DNA of 64,000 bases. Source: Periplaneta americana. Lineage: Eukaryota; Arthropoda; Insecta; Blattodea; Blattidae. Where the stretch lies: the NCBI RefSeq assembly GCF_040183065.1, contig NC_091119.1:206876298-206940297 (forward strand), read 5' to 3'. This document shows, in pieces, positions 44,061-55,591 of the stretch (positions within the stretch are counted from its first letter, which is position 1; each line of letters starts with the position of its first letter). The notes below the pieces were generated by a model, which was not told the origin of the DNA, searched no databases, and saw only the letters and a program-made list of their open reading frames with translations. The position numbers and the translations under genes are program-made.

Positions 44061-44996
44061 TTATTAATAAAAAAATGGTTTGACATAAATTATCTTTCTA
44101 TCAACGAAAATAAAACCATCATTATTCCATTCTCATTATCTGAAAAATGTAACAAACCTCCTACATCTATATTAAGTATTAAATTACATAATTCTGATTG
44201 TTGTCTTATACAGTGTAAATGTCCGATTATTAAAGAGTCCTCTGAAGTTAAGTATTTAGGCATAATTTTCGATAATCATTTAAAATGGAACCAACACATT
44301 AATTACCTTTGTAATAAATTAAGTAAAATAGTATATTACTTTGTTTTATTGAGGAATTACTTGTCAATAAGTTTATTACGCACAATATATGTAACTTTAT
44401 TTCAATCGGTAACTATGTATGGAATTATAGGATGGGGTAGCTCATTTAAATCCCATTTTGATCCACTTTATTTATTACAGAAGAAAATAATTAAAATATG
44501 TCTTCATAAATCTATTGATTTTCCATCTCAAAATTTGTTTCTAGACTTTAATGTACTTAACGTAAGACAAATTTATTATATTGTATTAATAAAATTCATA
44601 CATAAAAATCGAAATAATTTTGAATTGTATTCTCATAGTTATGAAACAAAAGATATGAATTCTTTAAGATTGTTTGAACCAAAATGCAACACTGTTACAG
44701 TATTTAATCATAGTACTAATTTAGGCCCAAGAATATATAACAAATTTATATTTAAATATCCCAATCTTGTCAATTCTAATAGTTCTAGTATTAAATTTAA
44801 AAAGTTATGTATGGATTTTATAACAATTGAAAAATTGTAAATTTAAATTTATATACTATAATTGCAAATTGTATTGTATAATTATTAATTTCAATTCAGG
44901 AACCCGCCCCTGAGCACGAGTTCTACTTTTTCAGGGGCGAGCTAAAGTTTCTCTGTATATATATTATATTTTATGTTACAATTATTAGCAAAATAA

Positions 44997-45039
<43 letters not shown>

Positions 45040-45041
45040 AT
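44061..45041 (+). mobile_element. LINE-D copy with (AAAT)n tail
   Basis: An open frame runs from about 44061 to a TAA at 44838-44840, about 259 codons. It begins KKWFDINYLSINENKTIIIP and includes EVKYLGIIFDNHLKWNQHI, MYGIIGWGSSFKSHFDPL and LLQKKIIKICLHKSIDF, the segment after the RT catalytic box in Jockey/CR1-like LINEs. The 3' UTR contains GAGCACGAGTTCTACTTTTT. The tail is (AAAT)n at about 44994-45041. The open frame suggests a fairly recent, 5'-truncated insertion. Confidence 0.83.
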
Positions 45042-45045
45042 TTAA

Positions 45046-45942
45046 AGGGAGGGGATGGTAGTATTTTTACTTTTTTTTCCTATTTGGTGTAAAATATTAA
45101 TTTTTTGTATGTAGAGAGCTCATAGCTGTAGCAACTCAACAAAATATAAATATTTTGAAAAAAAAAATTATTTGGGGCCCGGATTTGAAAAAAAAAAAAT
45201 ATACCCAATGCAGGATTTTACTAAAATCGATATATCTAAACCATTTTTAAAGGTAGATTCATCCCTTTTTTTGCAATGTTCTGGAAAAAGCATGCTCTAC
45301 AAACTGTCTGCAATAGAATTTTGATATCAGTCCCAACGTTTGTAAAATAAACAATTAAAATTTAATAACACTTTTCTGAATTCCTTTCTTGCAAACAAAT
45401 GGACGTAGTTTTAAAATTAAATCAATTAACAAAATTCTGTTAAAGAGAAAAGTTTCCTAATAGTCTAAAGAATGTGTGTTCTAAATTTCATGCACGTATC
45501 TTTAATAGTTCAGAAATTATATCCATTTTTGTCTGGCAATGTAGCAAAAAAAAAAAAAAATGAAGTTACTGTAAACCGATAAAAGAGGGCCAGTGATTTA
45601 AAAATCCATAGCACAGGAAGTTTCAAAATGGCGTCTCAACATCCGATAAGGGCACAAATACCCACGAAATGTTATGCAATGCATTCCATACATATCAAAG
45701 AGTATTTTAAAGATTTTTTTTTTTTTTTTTTGAAAATTCAATTTACCGGAAACAACAATAAAAGAGGGCGAGTGATTTAAAAATCCATAACGCAGGAAGT
45801 TTAAAAATGGCGTCTCAACATCTGATAACGGCACAAATACCCACAAAATATTATGCTATGCATTCCACACAAATCACAGGGTATTTTAAAGATTTTTTTT
45901 AATTCACTCATTTTTCACAAAAAAAAATACCATCCTCTCCCC
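45046..45942. mobile_element. TTAA-flanked MITE with internal 179-bp duplication
   Basis: The ends AGGGAGGGGATGGTAGTATT and AATACCATCCTCTCCCC are inverted with a few differences. TTAA lies at 45042-45045 and 45943-45946. The interior holds two tandem copies of a segment of period about 179 bp (AAAAGAGGGCCAGTGATTTA near 45580; AAAAGAGGGCGAGTGATTTA near 45759). Inserted right at the end of the LINE-D tail. No coding content. Confidence 0.72.
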
Positions 45943-45946
45943 TTAA

Positions 45947-46299
45947 AATCAATCCCTTAACGCTTCTTGTACAAAACAGTTCAAATTTCATCGTCATAGC
46001 AAGCTGTAATGAAATAAAAATATAATTTTTTGTGGACGTCTATAAAAAGAACTAAGAAAGAGACAAGTTAAGTGTTTTGTGTGGAGTGTGGCTCATTTTG
46101 TTAAGTTTATTTATACATGCTTTAACATCTGTGATCATATCGGGTGTTTAGGATCTGTGGGTATACCAGTAGGCCGTTAGAATTATTGAGTTCGTGTTTC
46201 TATTGTGTGTTGTAGATGGCTTGTGTTCATGTAACTGATTTCAGATTTAGATTTAATTTTAGATGATTGGTGATTAAGGCGGTAATGAATCACGGCATG
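45947..46299. other. No gene recognised
   Basis: AT-rich sequence; nothing assignable. Confidence 0.35.
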
Positions 46300-46437
46300 T
46301 AGATATCCAATCCAACATTTGCCTTTGTGACTGAGGGAAACCATGGAAAACCCCAGTCAGATTGACCAGCCAAGGGGTTTGAACCCGGGATCTCCCGAAT
46401 GCGAGACTCAAACGCTACCGTCGGGGTCAATTCGCTC
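46300..46437 (-). mobile_element. tRNA-derived SINE, minus strand
   Basis: The minus strand reads GACGGTAGCGTTTGAG (box A region) and GATCCCGGGTTCAAACCCC (box B), then CAGTCACAAAGGCAAATGTT in the body. Related to the decayed head at 24470-24545. Confidence 0.72.
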
Positions 46438-46860
46438 GGTGAATGTGGCATTGTTTGGGTAAAAACATGGACATTACGACCAAGTGAAGAAAACCCACTT
46501 GAAGAATTGAAATGTGGATATGGAGGAGAAAGGAACGTGTGAAATGGACAGACAGAATAAGAAATGAAGCTGTGCTGGAAAGAGTGGGTGAAGAAAGAAT
46601 AATGCTGAAACTGATCAGGAAGAGAAACAGGAATTGGCTGGGTCACTGACTGAGAAGAAACTGCCTAATGAAGGCTGCATTGGAAGGAATGGTGAACGGG
46701 GGAAGAGTTCGGAGCAGAAGAAGATATCAGATGATGGACGACATTAAGATATATGGATCATATAGAAGACAGAATATAGGAAGGATTGGAGAATGCTGAG
46801 TTTATAGTGAAAGACCTGCCTTGAACAGAAAGCTATGAATGAATACTAACAAAAAAAATT
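46438..46860 (+). mobile_element. LINE-G copy
   Basis: Encodes, with frame changes, ERVKWTDRIRNEAVLERVGE, ERIMLKLIRKRNRNWLGH, then a TGA, then KLPNEGCIGRNGERGKSS-type shifted text and RRRYQMMDDIKIYG. Same order as 27455-27905. It starts directly at the SINE boundary and is 5' truncated. Confidence 0.75.
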
Positions 46861-46930
46861 GCCGTACTCACAATGACATTGTAAGATGTATAATTACCAT
46901 TTGTTAAAATATATTCTTTAAATTAAGCAA

Positions 46931-47239
46931 TAAGTTTTAAATTGCCACATTTCATTGAATATTTCTGAAATATGTACCCCCAAACCATACAGATAGCTAA
47001 AATCTGAATACAAATTTAAAAATCTAGTATTTACTTATTGTTTGTTACCCACGAGATGAAGAGCGGGAGATGAAGCGGCAGGGGGAGAGTATGTTTGTGA
47101 TATGAATGCTTACATTATGTGACGCAGTAGCGATACTATTCATTTAAAATTATGCAGACTTAATCAATTTCTGATATTGCTTTTGTACTTAGGGAGTGAG
47201 AAGTTAAACTATTAATTACAATTCGTAGATACAAGACTA
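46931..47239 (+). repeat. Left copy of a 309-bp direct repeat flanking LINE-A copy 5
   Basis: Aligns without gaps to 47611-47919 with 10 differences by my count (about 3 percent). Begins TAAGTTTTAAATTGCCACAT and ends just before the LINE-A start. Confidence 0.93.
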
Positions 47240-47610
47240 GGAAAATATTTGGGGCTAAGAGGGATGAAGTTACAGGAGAATGGAGAAAGTTACACAACGC
47301 AGAGCTGCACGCATTGTATTCTTCACCTGACATAATTAGGAACATTAAATCCAGACGTTTGAGATGGGCAGGGCATGTAGCACGTATGAACGAATCCAAA
47401 AATGCATATAGAGTGTTAGTTGGGAGGCCGGATGGAAAAAGACTTTTGGGGATGCCGAGACGTAGATGGGAAGATAATATTAAAATGGATTTGAGGGAAG
47501 TGGGATATGATGATAGAGACTGGATTAATCTTGCACAGGATAGGGACCGATGGCGGGCTTATGTGAGGGCGACAATGAACCTCCGGGTTCCTTAAAAGCC
47601 ACTAATTAAG
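47240..47610 (+). mobile_element. LINE-A copy 5 between long direct repeats
   Basis: 371 bp, beginning GGAAAATATTTGGGGCTAAG and ending after CTTAAAAGCCACTAATTAAG. The frame is open through [38 protein letters not shown] and [12 protein letters not shown] to a TAA near 47593. The tail is almost absent. It lies exactly between the two 309-bp repeats. Confidence 0.9.
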
Positions 47611-47919
47611 TAAGTTTTAAATTGCCACATTTCAAGGAATATTTCCGAAATATGTGCCCCCAAATCATACAGATAGCTAAAATCTGAATACAAATTTAAA
47701 AATCTAGTATTTACTTATTGTTTGTTACCCACGAGATGAAGAGCGGGAGATGAAGCGGCAGGGGGAGAGTATGTTTGTGTTATGAATGCTTACATTATGT
47801 GACGCAGTAGCGATACTATTCATTTAAAATTATGCAGACTTCATCAATTTCTGATATTGCTTTTGTACTTAGGGAGTGAGAAGTTAAACTATTAAGTACA
47901 ATTCGTACATACGAGACTA
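47611..47919 (+). repeat. Right copy of the 309-bp direct repeat
   Basis: Equal length to 46931-47239, ungapped, ending GAGACTA. Its first bases TAAG overlap in sense with the LINE tail motif. Confidence 0.93.
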
Positions 47920-49318
47920 AACAATTAATGATAATTACTTCATTAAAATAATTGAACCCATTAATTTCCATACTCATATTGTATCTATGCTTTCGGCACG
48001 AGTAATAACCTGGCTATTGGGATGGTTATCTGAGCAATTTTTATAAAAATTCACTAACCACAGTAGAGATCACATTCCTTCCATTCGTCTTCTCCTTGGT
48101 AACCAATAGGCTAATACAGGGACATCATTTTATTTTTACTTCAATTTTTATTGTACCTGAGTTTTTGAATGTAGTTCACTCCCACCCCTTCTACTAATGA
48201 AATTCAACCGTCCTCCACACAGATCCAAGACCGCATATAGTCACAGTAGCCTTACGGTCATAGTAAACAGTACGTTCCAAAAATATGTTTTCCATTGACG
48301 AAAGAGCTTTCAATATTGAATCATTTTCGCACAGGTACTGTTGTCCATTTGCTTACGTCGTATCCCGGTTTCCCCCACCAGTTTTTATTCGCCAGTTAGT
48401 GGCTGGGCTGTTTTAGCTCTTTTCTGAGAACATTTATTCCTCTTAGGAATTGGACGTCTACGTAATATTATAGGACTGTTTAAAATAACTTAAGTAAAAG
48501 GGCCTCGTTAAGTAATTAACTGCCACGTGATTTCCTCCCTTTCTACGACCCTACGACATAACCACTTGTACGAACAGTAGATAGTATGTCTGAGTAATTT
48601 TATCTTTTCGGGTCGGGCAGAAGTGAAGATTGAATTTACAGTACGTAAGGTACTCTTTTATAGACTAGGTACAGAATTCTTTCAACATGAGTTACTAGTA
48701 CGAAGGACGAAGATGGTAATTGGGATTAGGTACAATAGTCTATAATGCGATAATATGCACATTAGAACTGAAGCCTGTATCGAAATGAACGACCATCATT
48801 TTCAAAAATGTGTTTAAATATCCATATTATGATTATTTTTCAATTTAACTTCATTCTCTATATTGTACGCTAATGTGCTGTAGACAGTATAATATACACT
48901 GCATAATGAATATGTCCACATGGACAGCTCAGTTCGTGAGGAAAAACACTCAATGTTAATACTGTACTGTATTTTGATTAAACAAAAACCTTATGAAAAT
49001 GATCAAACTCAAAAGCACGATATTTCCTAGTTTACGTAAATGGATGAACTACTTTTCTTCCCTCCTATACCTAGTAAAGTGATTTGTTTGTATATTACGC
49101 AGTATCATCGAACTCCAGTCGTGGAAGGGGGTAGCAAACGGCGTTCATCCAGAGGATAGCCAGGTTAATATTAAAAATGTTAGTAAAAATAAAATGATGT
49201 CTCTGTATGTATTTCACTCTCAATATGTATGACGCCAACTTTTGCATTTTGAGTGTTGCAAGCGAATGAAGATATGAAATGAGCGAAAATTGTTGCATGG
49301 TTTCAGTAACTTCTCCAA
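47920..49318. other. No gene recognised
   Basis: A long stretch without frames of note. The segment 48260-48460 (GTACGTTCCAAAAATATG onward) looks like a dispersed repeat but has no second copy here. Confidence 0.35.
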
Positions 49319-50264
49319 TACTTACTTACATACAAATGGCTTTTAAGGAACCCGAAGTTCATTGCCGCCCTCTCATAAGCCCGCCATCGGTCCCTATCCT
49401 GTGCAAGATTAATCCAGTCTCTATCATCATATCCCACCTCCCTCAAATCCATTTTAATATTATCCTCCCATCTACGTCTCGGCCTCCCTACAGGTCTTTT
49501 TCCCTCCGGTCTCCCAACTAACACTCTATATGCATTTCTGGATTCGCCCATACGTGCTACATGCCCTGCCCATCTCAAACGTCTGGATTTAATGTTCCTA
49601 ATTATGTCAGGTGAAGAATACAATGTGTGCAGTTCTGCGTTGTGAAACTTTCTCCATTCTCCTGTAACTTCATCCCGCTTAGCCCCAAATATTTTTCTAA
49701 GAACCTTATTCTGAAACACCCTAAACCTATGTTCCTCTCTCAGAGTGAGAATCCAAGTTTCACAACCATACAGAAGAACCGGTAATATAACTGTGTTATA
49801 AATTCTAACTTTCAGATTTTTTGACAGCAGACTGGATGATAAGAGCTTCTCAACCGAATAATAACAGGCATTTCCCATATTTATTCTGCGTTTAAGTTCC
49901 TCCCGAGTGTCATTTATATTTGTTACTGTTGCTCCAAGATATTTGAATTTTTCCACCTCTTCGAAGGATAAATTTCCAATTTTTTATTTCCATTTCGTAC
50001 AGTATTCTGGTCACGAGATATAATCATATACTTTGTCTTTTCGGGATTTACTTCCAAACCGATCGCTCTACTTGCTTCAAGTAAAATCCCCGTGTTTTCC
50101 CTAATCGTTTGTGTATTTTCTCCTAACATATTCACGTCATCCGCATAGACAAGAAACTGATGTAACCCGTTCAATTCCAAACCCTGCCTGTTATCCTGAA
50201 CTTTCCTAATGGCATACTCTAAATCGAAGTTAAAAAGTAAAGGTGATAGTGCATTAGTGTGTAA
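49319..50264 (-). mobile_element. LINE-A copy 6, extends furthest 5'
   Basis: The minus strand encodes [19 protein letters not shown] (RT block before the active site), [17 protein letters not shown] (YADD box), a frameshift near 49965, then [37 protein letters not shown] and [21 protein letters not shown] 1-bp loss in AACTTCGGGTTCC near the end removes the usual stop, so the frame reads on into the flank. No long microsatellite at either end, unlike copies 3, 4 and 7. Confidence 0.88.
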
Positions 50265-51455
50265 AATATTCATTATGACAAAAAAAATAAATTGCATATG
50301 TAGATAGCTCCTTCTTCACTCTTTAATGTCATATTTGTTTGTTTTATCTACCTTTTAAAAGTTCTGAGACATTGACATTTAAATGTTTCGCCTCAGCCTG
50401 ACTTCATTTTGAGCTCACAGATTAACATTATTCAACGTTAAAAATGACTCAATTGTAACGCTATAAAGAAGCTGGTTGTGCACCTCACATTATGTCAGTC
50501 TTACGTACCGAAGTATTCATTTTTTTAACTTCTCCGTTTAGAAGCTGAGAGAACAATAAGAATTTTAAGTTTTAATTCTGGCTCCGTATACCAAACCATT
50601 TAAAATTCCATTCACAAACTCTTGTACCAAAATCCTCCAGCTTTCTCTATATGTTTGCTTTTGGTTTTCAAACAGCGGGGCTTTCTAGTCTTTTCCGTTC
50701 AACAAACTTTGTGTAATACAACACAAAAGGGGGTACTTTTTTGTACACGTGTTTGCGTTTGTTACAGCTTGCAGCCTTTTTTGGACGGCCGGCGCAATAA
50801 ATCAATGTTATATGCGTACTAGACCGAACTGTAAAGACAAACAACACGCAGTACTCTTTTGCAAAACTTGCGAGAGAAGGTGAAGGGGTGGAAGAGCTAT
50901 GCTGGAAGCTCTTCAAAGCTTTTACCCAAAATGTTTTATTATACATACATACGATCTGGAACTATCTGAACACTGCCAGTGCTATAATTGGGAGGTTTCT
51001 GAAAGGACTTGTATGCAAGCTGCATAGACAGAGATAGAGCACTGGTCGGGGGTAGCTTTTTAATATTTTTACTCTCTCTTTCCCTCTCTTGTGAGTGTAC
51101 TATAATAGCTATATGGTGTTCGCTGCCTTTAGACAGACCCGTCAGTATTAATAATTTAATAATACATCCCGCTGGAACTCATGAATTTTATTGTAGCTAG
51201 GTACGCCTGCCTTCGCACTTTGCATTACACAAGCCCCTGACGTCACAAACCGTGGAGGGAGTGGGCAGGTTTCTTTCTGAGCTGCAAGTCAGAACTCTAT
51301 GCGTGAAGGACAATAATGCCGGCACAAACAAACACGGATGTTAATTAGATTTTTAAAGAGAACAGATTTATTCCACCTCCTGTATAATGTCTACGAGGAA
51401 TTAAAACTCACAAACACGTAAGGCAAACTACTTTCGGACCTAGGATCGAATCATG
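50265..51455. other. No gene recognised
   Basis: Two frames of about 92 codons lack domains. 51130-51350 is GC-richer and unique-looking. Confidence 0.35.
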
Positions 51456-51553
51456 TTTTCGTATGATTACCTGGTTGAATTTTTTTCCGAGTTTTTCGAC
51501 AACTCTATGGGGAACGCCATACATTCTATTCATCTCGGGAAATACCATTTCGC

Positions 51554-51555
<2 letters not shown>
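51456..51555 (+). mobile_element. Possible SINE body scrap
   Basis: GATTACCTGGTTGAATTTTT and CTATGGGGAACGCC parallel the second half of the SINE at 34594-34868. No head. Confidence 0.35.
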
Positions 51556-51619
<64 letters not shown>

Positions 51620-51632
51620 TATTATTATACTT
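51556..51632. repeat. (ATT)n tail of LINE-A copy 7
   Basis: Uniform ATT units with one ACT; the 3' tail of the minus-strand LINE. Confidence 0.93.
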
Positions 51633-52056
51633 ACTTGCTTTTACGGAACCCGGAGGTTCATTGCCGCCCTCACATAAGCCCGCCATTGGTTCCTACAGTG
51701 AGCAAGATTAATCCAGTCTCTATCATCATATCCCACCTCCCTCAAATCCATTTTAATATTATCTTCCCATCTACATCTCGTCCTTTCTAAAGGTCTTTTT
51801 CCCTCCGGCCTCCCAACTAACTCTCTATATGCATTTCTGGATTCACCCATACGTGCTACATGCCCTGCCCATCTCAAACGTCTGGATTTAATGTTCCTAA
51901 TTATGTCAGGTGAAGAATACAATGCGTGCAGTTCTGTGTTGTGTAACTTTCTCCATTCTCCTGTAACTTCATCCCTTTTAGCCCCAAATATTTTCCTAAG
52001 CACCTTATTCTCAAACACCCTTAATCTCTGTTCCTCTCTCAAAGTGAGAGTCCAAG

Positions 52057-52057
<1 letters not shown>
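51633..52057 (-). mobile_element. LINE-A copy 7
   Basis: One open minus-strand frame from 52060 to 51641: [52 protein letters not shown] and NLRVP before the stop. Intact over about 139 codons. Truncated at its 5' end exactly at an (ATT)n array (52058-52093), with another array as tail. Confidence 0.88.

Positions 52058-52093
<36 letters not shown>
52058..52093. repeat. (ATT)n array at the 5' edge of LINE-A copy 7
   Basis: ATT units begin within two bases of the last LINE codon. Confidence 0.92.
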
Positions 52094-52096
<3 letters not shown>

Positions 52097-52269
52097 TGGA
52101 TTAAATACTCAAAATTTAAAACTGAATACTGTATTACTTCCTTTTATATAAAACTTCCTTAATAAAATAATTAAATTTGATAAAGTCACCAGGCCCACAA
52201 AATGTAGAAAGTTTAAAAATATAAATTACTAAATTTGGAAATAGGTTTAATCGTTTTATAATTGTACAG

Positions 52270-52562
52270 AATTTTATCTCAATGACAAAAATTTCACAGG
52301 GCAGAAAGAAGTTGTAAATGTTTTCGTTACATACTTTAAATCTGTTGAGTAAACCCACGATGTTGCTTATACAAACAATAATATGGTTAGTACAGACTCT
52401 ATCTTTATCAATCTTAACCCACTACAATATTCTAAGAAGAAAAAACTGAAACCAACAAAATCACTTATAATTGTTGGCATAGCCAATTTTATAATTAAAG
52501 ACTGCCCAGAAGTTTTTGTTCCTACGATTAATCACGTATTTTATATCCGTATTAAAGAATAC
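52270..52562 (+). pseudogene. LINE RT N-terminal fragment (Jockey-like)
   Basis: Encodes FTGQKEVVNVFVTYFKSVE, then a TAA, then NPLQYSKKKKLKPTKSL and NFIIKDCPEVFVPTINHVF. The order (linker, K-x-x-K-S near where GPDGIP is expected, then I-I-K-D-C) matches the start of the RT domain in Jockey-like LINEs. The GPDGIP core itself is altered. This is the only N-terminal RT piece I see in the window. Confidence 0.55.
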
Positions 52563-52564
52563 GG

Positions 52565-52810
52565 CTATGTGGATACAGCATGCGCTTCCGGATGCAGCGG
52601 TCCGATGTTCGATTCCCGGCGTGGGTAATGGAAGAAATTTTTTTTCCGTCCACGAGACTAGGTGTTTGTCCCTTGTCTTATGATTTTCCTGTGATGTCTC
52701 TGTGGTGGTTCTGTGCCATGCTGATACCATCATCAGGGAGTCCACACTTGTGAGACGTCTAGTGCGTGATTTAGTGATAATCCTTCTCCTACCCACAGTG
52801 GTGTGTATGA
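52565..52810 (+). mobile_element. Probable tRNA-derived SINE
   Basis: GTCCGATGTTCGATTCCCGG is a good box B with T-arm pairing. The box A counterpart upstream (GTGGATACAGCATGCGC) is weak. The body extends to about CCTACCCACAGTGGTG. Confidence 0.45.
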
Positions 52811-52879
52811 CGGAAAAGTGGGAGGTTAAAGGAAGTTAAATGAATTTTAAGTTCCGAAATTAGGCCGATTTAAAGTAAT

Positions 52880-52985
52880 GGTAAATTTACCGGATTGGGG
52901 TTTTTCTGAGGTTTCACCTCAACCACTCGAAGCAGAATTGCTGGTTAACTTTCGGCGTCGGACCTCGGACTCATTTCGCCTTCAT
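52880..52985 (+). mobile_element. SINE body, plus strand, headless
   Basis: GAGGTTTCACCTCAACCACT, AACTTTCGGCGTCGGACCTC and GGACTCATTTCGCC match the body of the SINE at 52992-53251 in the opposite orientation. No tRNA-like head. Confidence 0.6.
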
Positions 52986-52991
52986 TAGTAT

Positions 52992-53251
52992 TTTTTTTAT
53001 TTTAGTAGGTTATTTTACGACGCTTTGTCAACAGCTTAGGTTATTTAGCGTCTGAATGAAATGGAGGTGATAATGCCGGTGAAATGAGTCCGGGGTCCAG
53101 CACCGAAAGTTACGCAGCATTTGCTCATATTGAGTTGAGGGGAAAATCCCGGAAAAAACCTCAACCAGGTAACTTGTCCCGACCGGAACTCGAACCCGGG
53201 CCACCTGGTTTCGCGGCCAGACGCGTTGACCGTTACTCCACAGGTGTGGAC
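52992..53251 (-). mobile_element. tRNA-derived SINE, 260 bp
   Basis: The minus-strand head has GTGGAGTAACGGTCAACGCG and CCCGGGTTCGAGTTCCGG; the body and end are as at 21587-21827. CCTTCATTAGTAT flanks it at 52979-52991 and 53252-53264, a 13-bp target duplication. It landed at the end of the older headless SINE. Confidence 0.88.
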
Positions 53252-53264
53252 CCTTCATTAGTAT

Positions 53265-53689
53265 CATTGCCATTAATCATCTCAATAGCTTGCAGATCGA
53301 TCAGGTTTACACGGCGGATGTGGTTCAGGATGTCTATAGGCGGCATCTGTCTGCGGGAGCTGCACATATCCAGAGATGCCGCAGTGCCTTCAATAAGCGG
53401 ACTACGGGTGACTGGGGAGTGTAGCTCCCTCGGATAGATGGCGCTTTGTTGAGTCGTGGAATCGATGGCGGTATGGCCTTCTGGTTGAGGATGCAACAGA
53501 TTCAGGCACATGAATCCTTCCATCCTTCCAAACTCTAAACTGACTACGGCTTAACCAACGTAGAAATTTTCATTCTCTTGTTCTCCTTTTAAAGTCCTTC
53601 ACACTTCTACACCTACCTACCTTGCCTCCCGTTTCAGTTACCTGTCATCATATCATAATCTCTTCACACGCACGCAAAATAGCCGCATA
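53265..53689. other. No gene recognised
   Basis: Moderately GC-rich; a 96-codon minus frame (53233-53523) has no known domain. Confidence 0.35.
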
Positions 53690-54090
53690 CTAGCCATACC
53701 AACACATAAGACATCATCGTATTCATCATCATACACAATCTCGCTCTCGCGCTTGTGGCATACCCTACCCAGTGACATTAGAGACTGTCGGAATTTAGTA
53801 GCGTTCAAAAGCAAACTTATTAAGCATTTTCTTACTGCGTAGAGTAGGTTTAATTTTTACTTAATTAATAAAAAAAATGTTTATCTCTTCTTAACTTTTA
53901 CAATAAACTGTCTAGCTTTTATTAATCAGTTAATCTTTTAGTACTTTAATTTTTATTGTATTTGTAAATTTAATATTAATTATAATTATAATTGTAATTG
54001 TATTCTTAATATTGTAGTTGTAATCCCCTGGTAGAGGGGAAGAGAAGGCCTGATGGCCTTATCTCTACCAGGTTAAATAAATAAATATAA
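53690..54090 (+). mobile_element. LINE-I-type 3' end
   Basis: Coding ends with RLWHTLPSDIRDCRNLVAFK and KLIKHFLTA before a TAG at 53840-53842, the CR1/Jockey C-terminus. The 3' UTR has GAAGGCCTGATGGCCTTATC, a six-pair hairpin, then CTCTACCAGGTTAAATAAAT. Heavily 5' truncated. Confidence 0.72.
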
Positions 54091-55194
54091 ATGAATTGCG
54101 AATAGATGTCATCGATCTGAGGAGGCTGCGGAATAACAACACAGGCAGGCGAAGAATCAGGTCTCCAGTCAGAACTGGATGCTGTGGCTGAATCGATACG
54201 ATAGTACCAAGCAGTGAATCATGCGCTTGAAAAAAGCGATCCTAAATGGACTTCAACAATCATTGCAACATAAGGAGGCTGCACAATAAGCCTAAACCTG
54301 CGGGTCCTACTCCGAAAGAAAAAAAAAAGAAAGGGTATCTCCTTCATACCCTGAGGGAGTATAGGGTTTATGGAGGAAATGTTTCATGCTTTCTTGACCT
54401 CGACACAAAAATGATGTGCATCTCGCCCAGCAGCCTTTCTGTCACAGTAAAATCCCACTACTGGATGTTTCAGCAACGAGAACAATCCCGCCATAACTCT
54501 GGATTGAACTCGGGACCTTACAGTTCGTAGCCACTTGCTACCCGGCTTCCTGGTAGTCATCTATGGTGACTGCATCAAAGTTCACAAGTCTGCGAAGATC
54601 GGTTATATTAATCACCATGAGTCGCAATTAATGGGACATGTAAACACAACAAGCTAACTGCTGGAAGTTTTGGATTCGAGTTGGCTGTCCGAGTGACGAC
54701 TAAGACTTCAGAGTGAAATATGACATGATTGAATCTGTGCTGCGCTCTAACGACAGATCCCGATACAACGAGGTGATTAATTTGATTCCGGCATGATGAA
54801 GTGCCCCCTGTCCACCTTATCTCTCGGCTAGAGTTATGGGGACGAATAACGAAGCAATGATAGCAATGCAGAACTCTACGTATTGTATTGGTGTCTATGG
54901 CAACAGCTGCAGGCAAACTTTCAGCTCTAATTGGCTCTGCATTGTAACGGGAGGTCACTTTACATCGTTGAGGAGTAAAGAATGTGTCATGGAGGTTACA
55001 CGCATATCACAGAACTGAATGGGGGACAAAGATTTTACGATCCTTAATTAGGAGGAAATGATATTCGGTTCAACAAAATATATACTTTTGCAGAAAATAG
55101 TGTAGGTCTACTTTAATTGTTCCGTGAGGATCTGAAATGGATTTATATGCAGAGTGGAAGTGATATTCATCACTCACACTTTTTTACACAAGAC
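54091..55194. other. No gene recognised
   Basis: A possible polymerase III box B on the minus strand (GGTCCCGAGTTCAATCC, 54494-54510) hints at a decayed SINE. Otherwise nothing assignable. Confidence 0.3.
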
Positions 55195-55235
55195 CAGGTC
55201 TTTCACTGCAAACCCAACATTATCTAATTTCGGAA
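55195..55235 (-). mobile_element. LINE-G 3' UTR scrap
   Basis: GACCAGGTCTTTCACTGCAA matches the LINE-G 3' end on the minus strand seen near 26360. Very short. Confidence 0.45.
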
Positions 55236-55317
55236 TGTAACTAGTACGATGATGATTAGTAAATAGAGCAATAGAAACCATAACGGGAAATAGCAAGCTA
55301 AAACAGTTCCGGGTGTA

Positions 55318-55335
55318 CATACTTACTTACTTACC

Positions 55336-55402
<67 letters not shown>
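55318..55402. repeat. (ACTT)n tail array
   Basis: About 21 units with one ACCT. It extends the TAAG motif that ends LINE-A, inside the target duplication. Confidence 0.95.
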
Positions 55403-55403
<1 letters not shown>

Positions 55404-55578
55404 GGCTTTTAAGGAACCCGGAGGTTCATTGCCGCCCTCACATAAGCCCGCCATTGGTCCCTATCTTGAGCAAGATTAATCCAGTCTCTACCATCATATC
55501 CCACCTCCCTCAAATCCATGTTAATCTTATCTTCCCACCTATGTCTCGGCCTCCCCAAAGGTCTTTTTCCCTCCGGCC
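55321..55578 (-). mobile_element. LINE-A copy 8 with perfect 13-bp target duplication
   Basis: The minus strand encodes GRPRHRWEDKINMDLREVGY and ends NLRVP, followed by CCAGTAAGTAAG and an (AAGT)n tail (55318-55402 as ACTT on plus). TCCGGGTGTACAT lies on both sides (55308-55320 and 55579-55591). The 5' truncation falls in the GRPEGKRPLGRP region. A young, short insertion. Confidence 0.92.
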
Positions 55579-55591
55579 TCCGGGTGTACAT

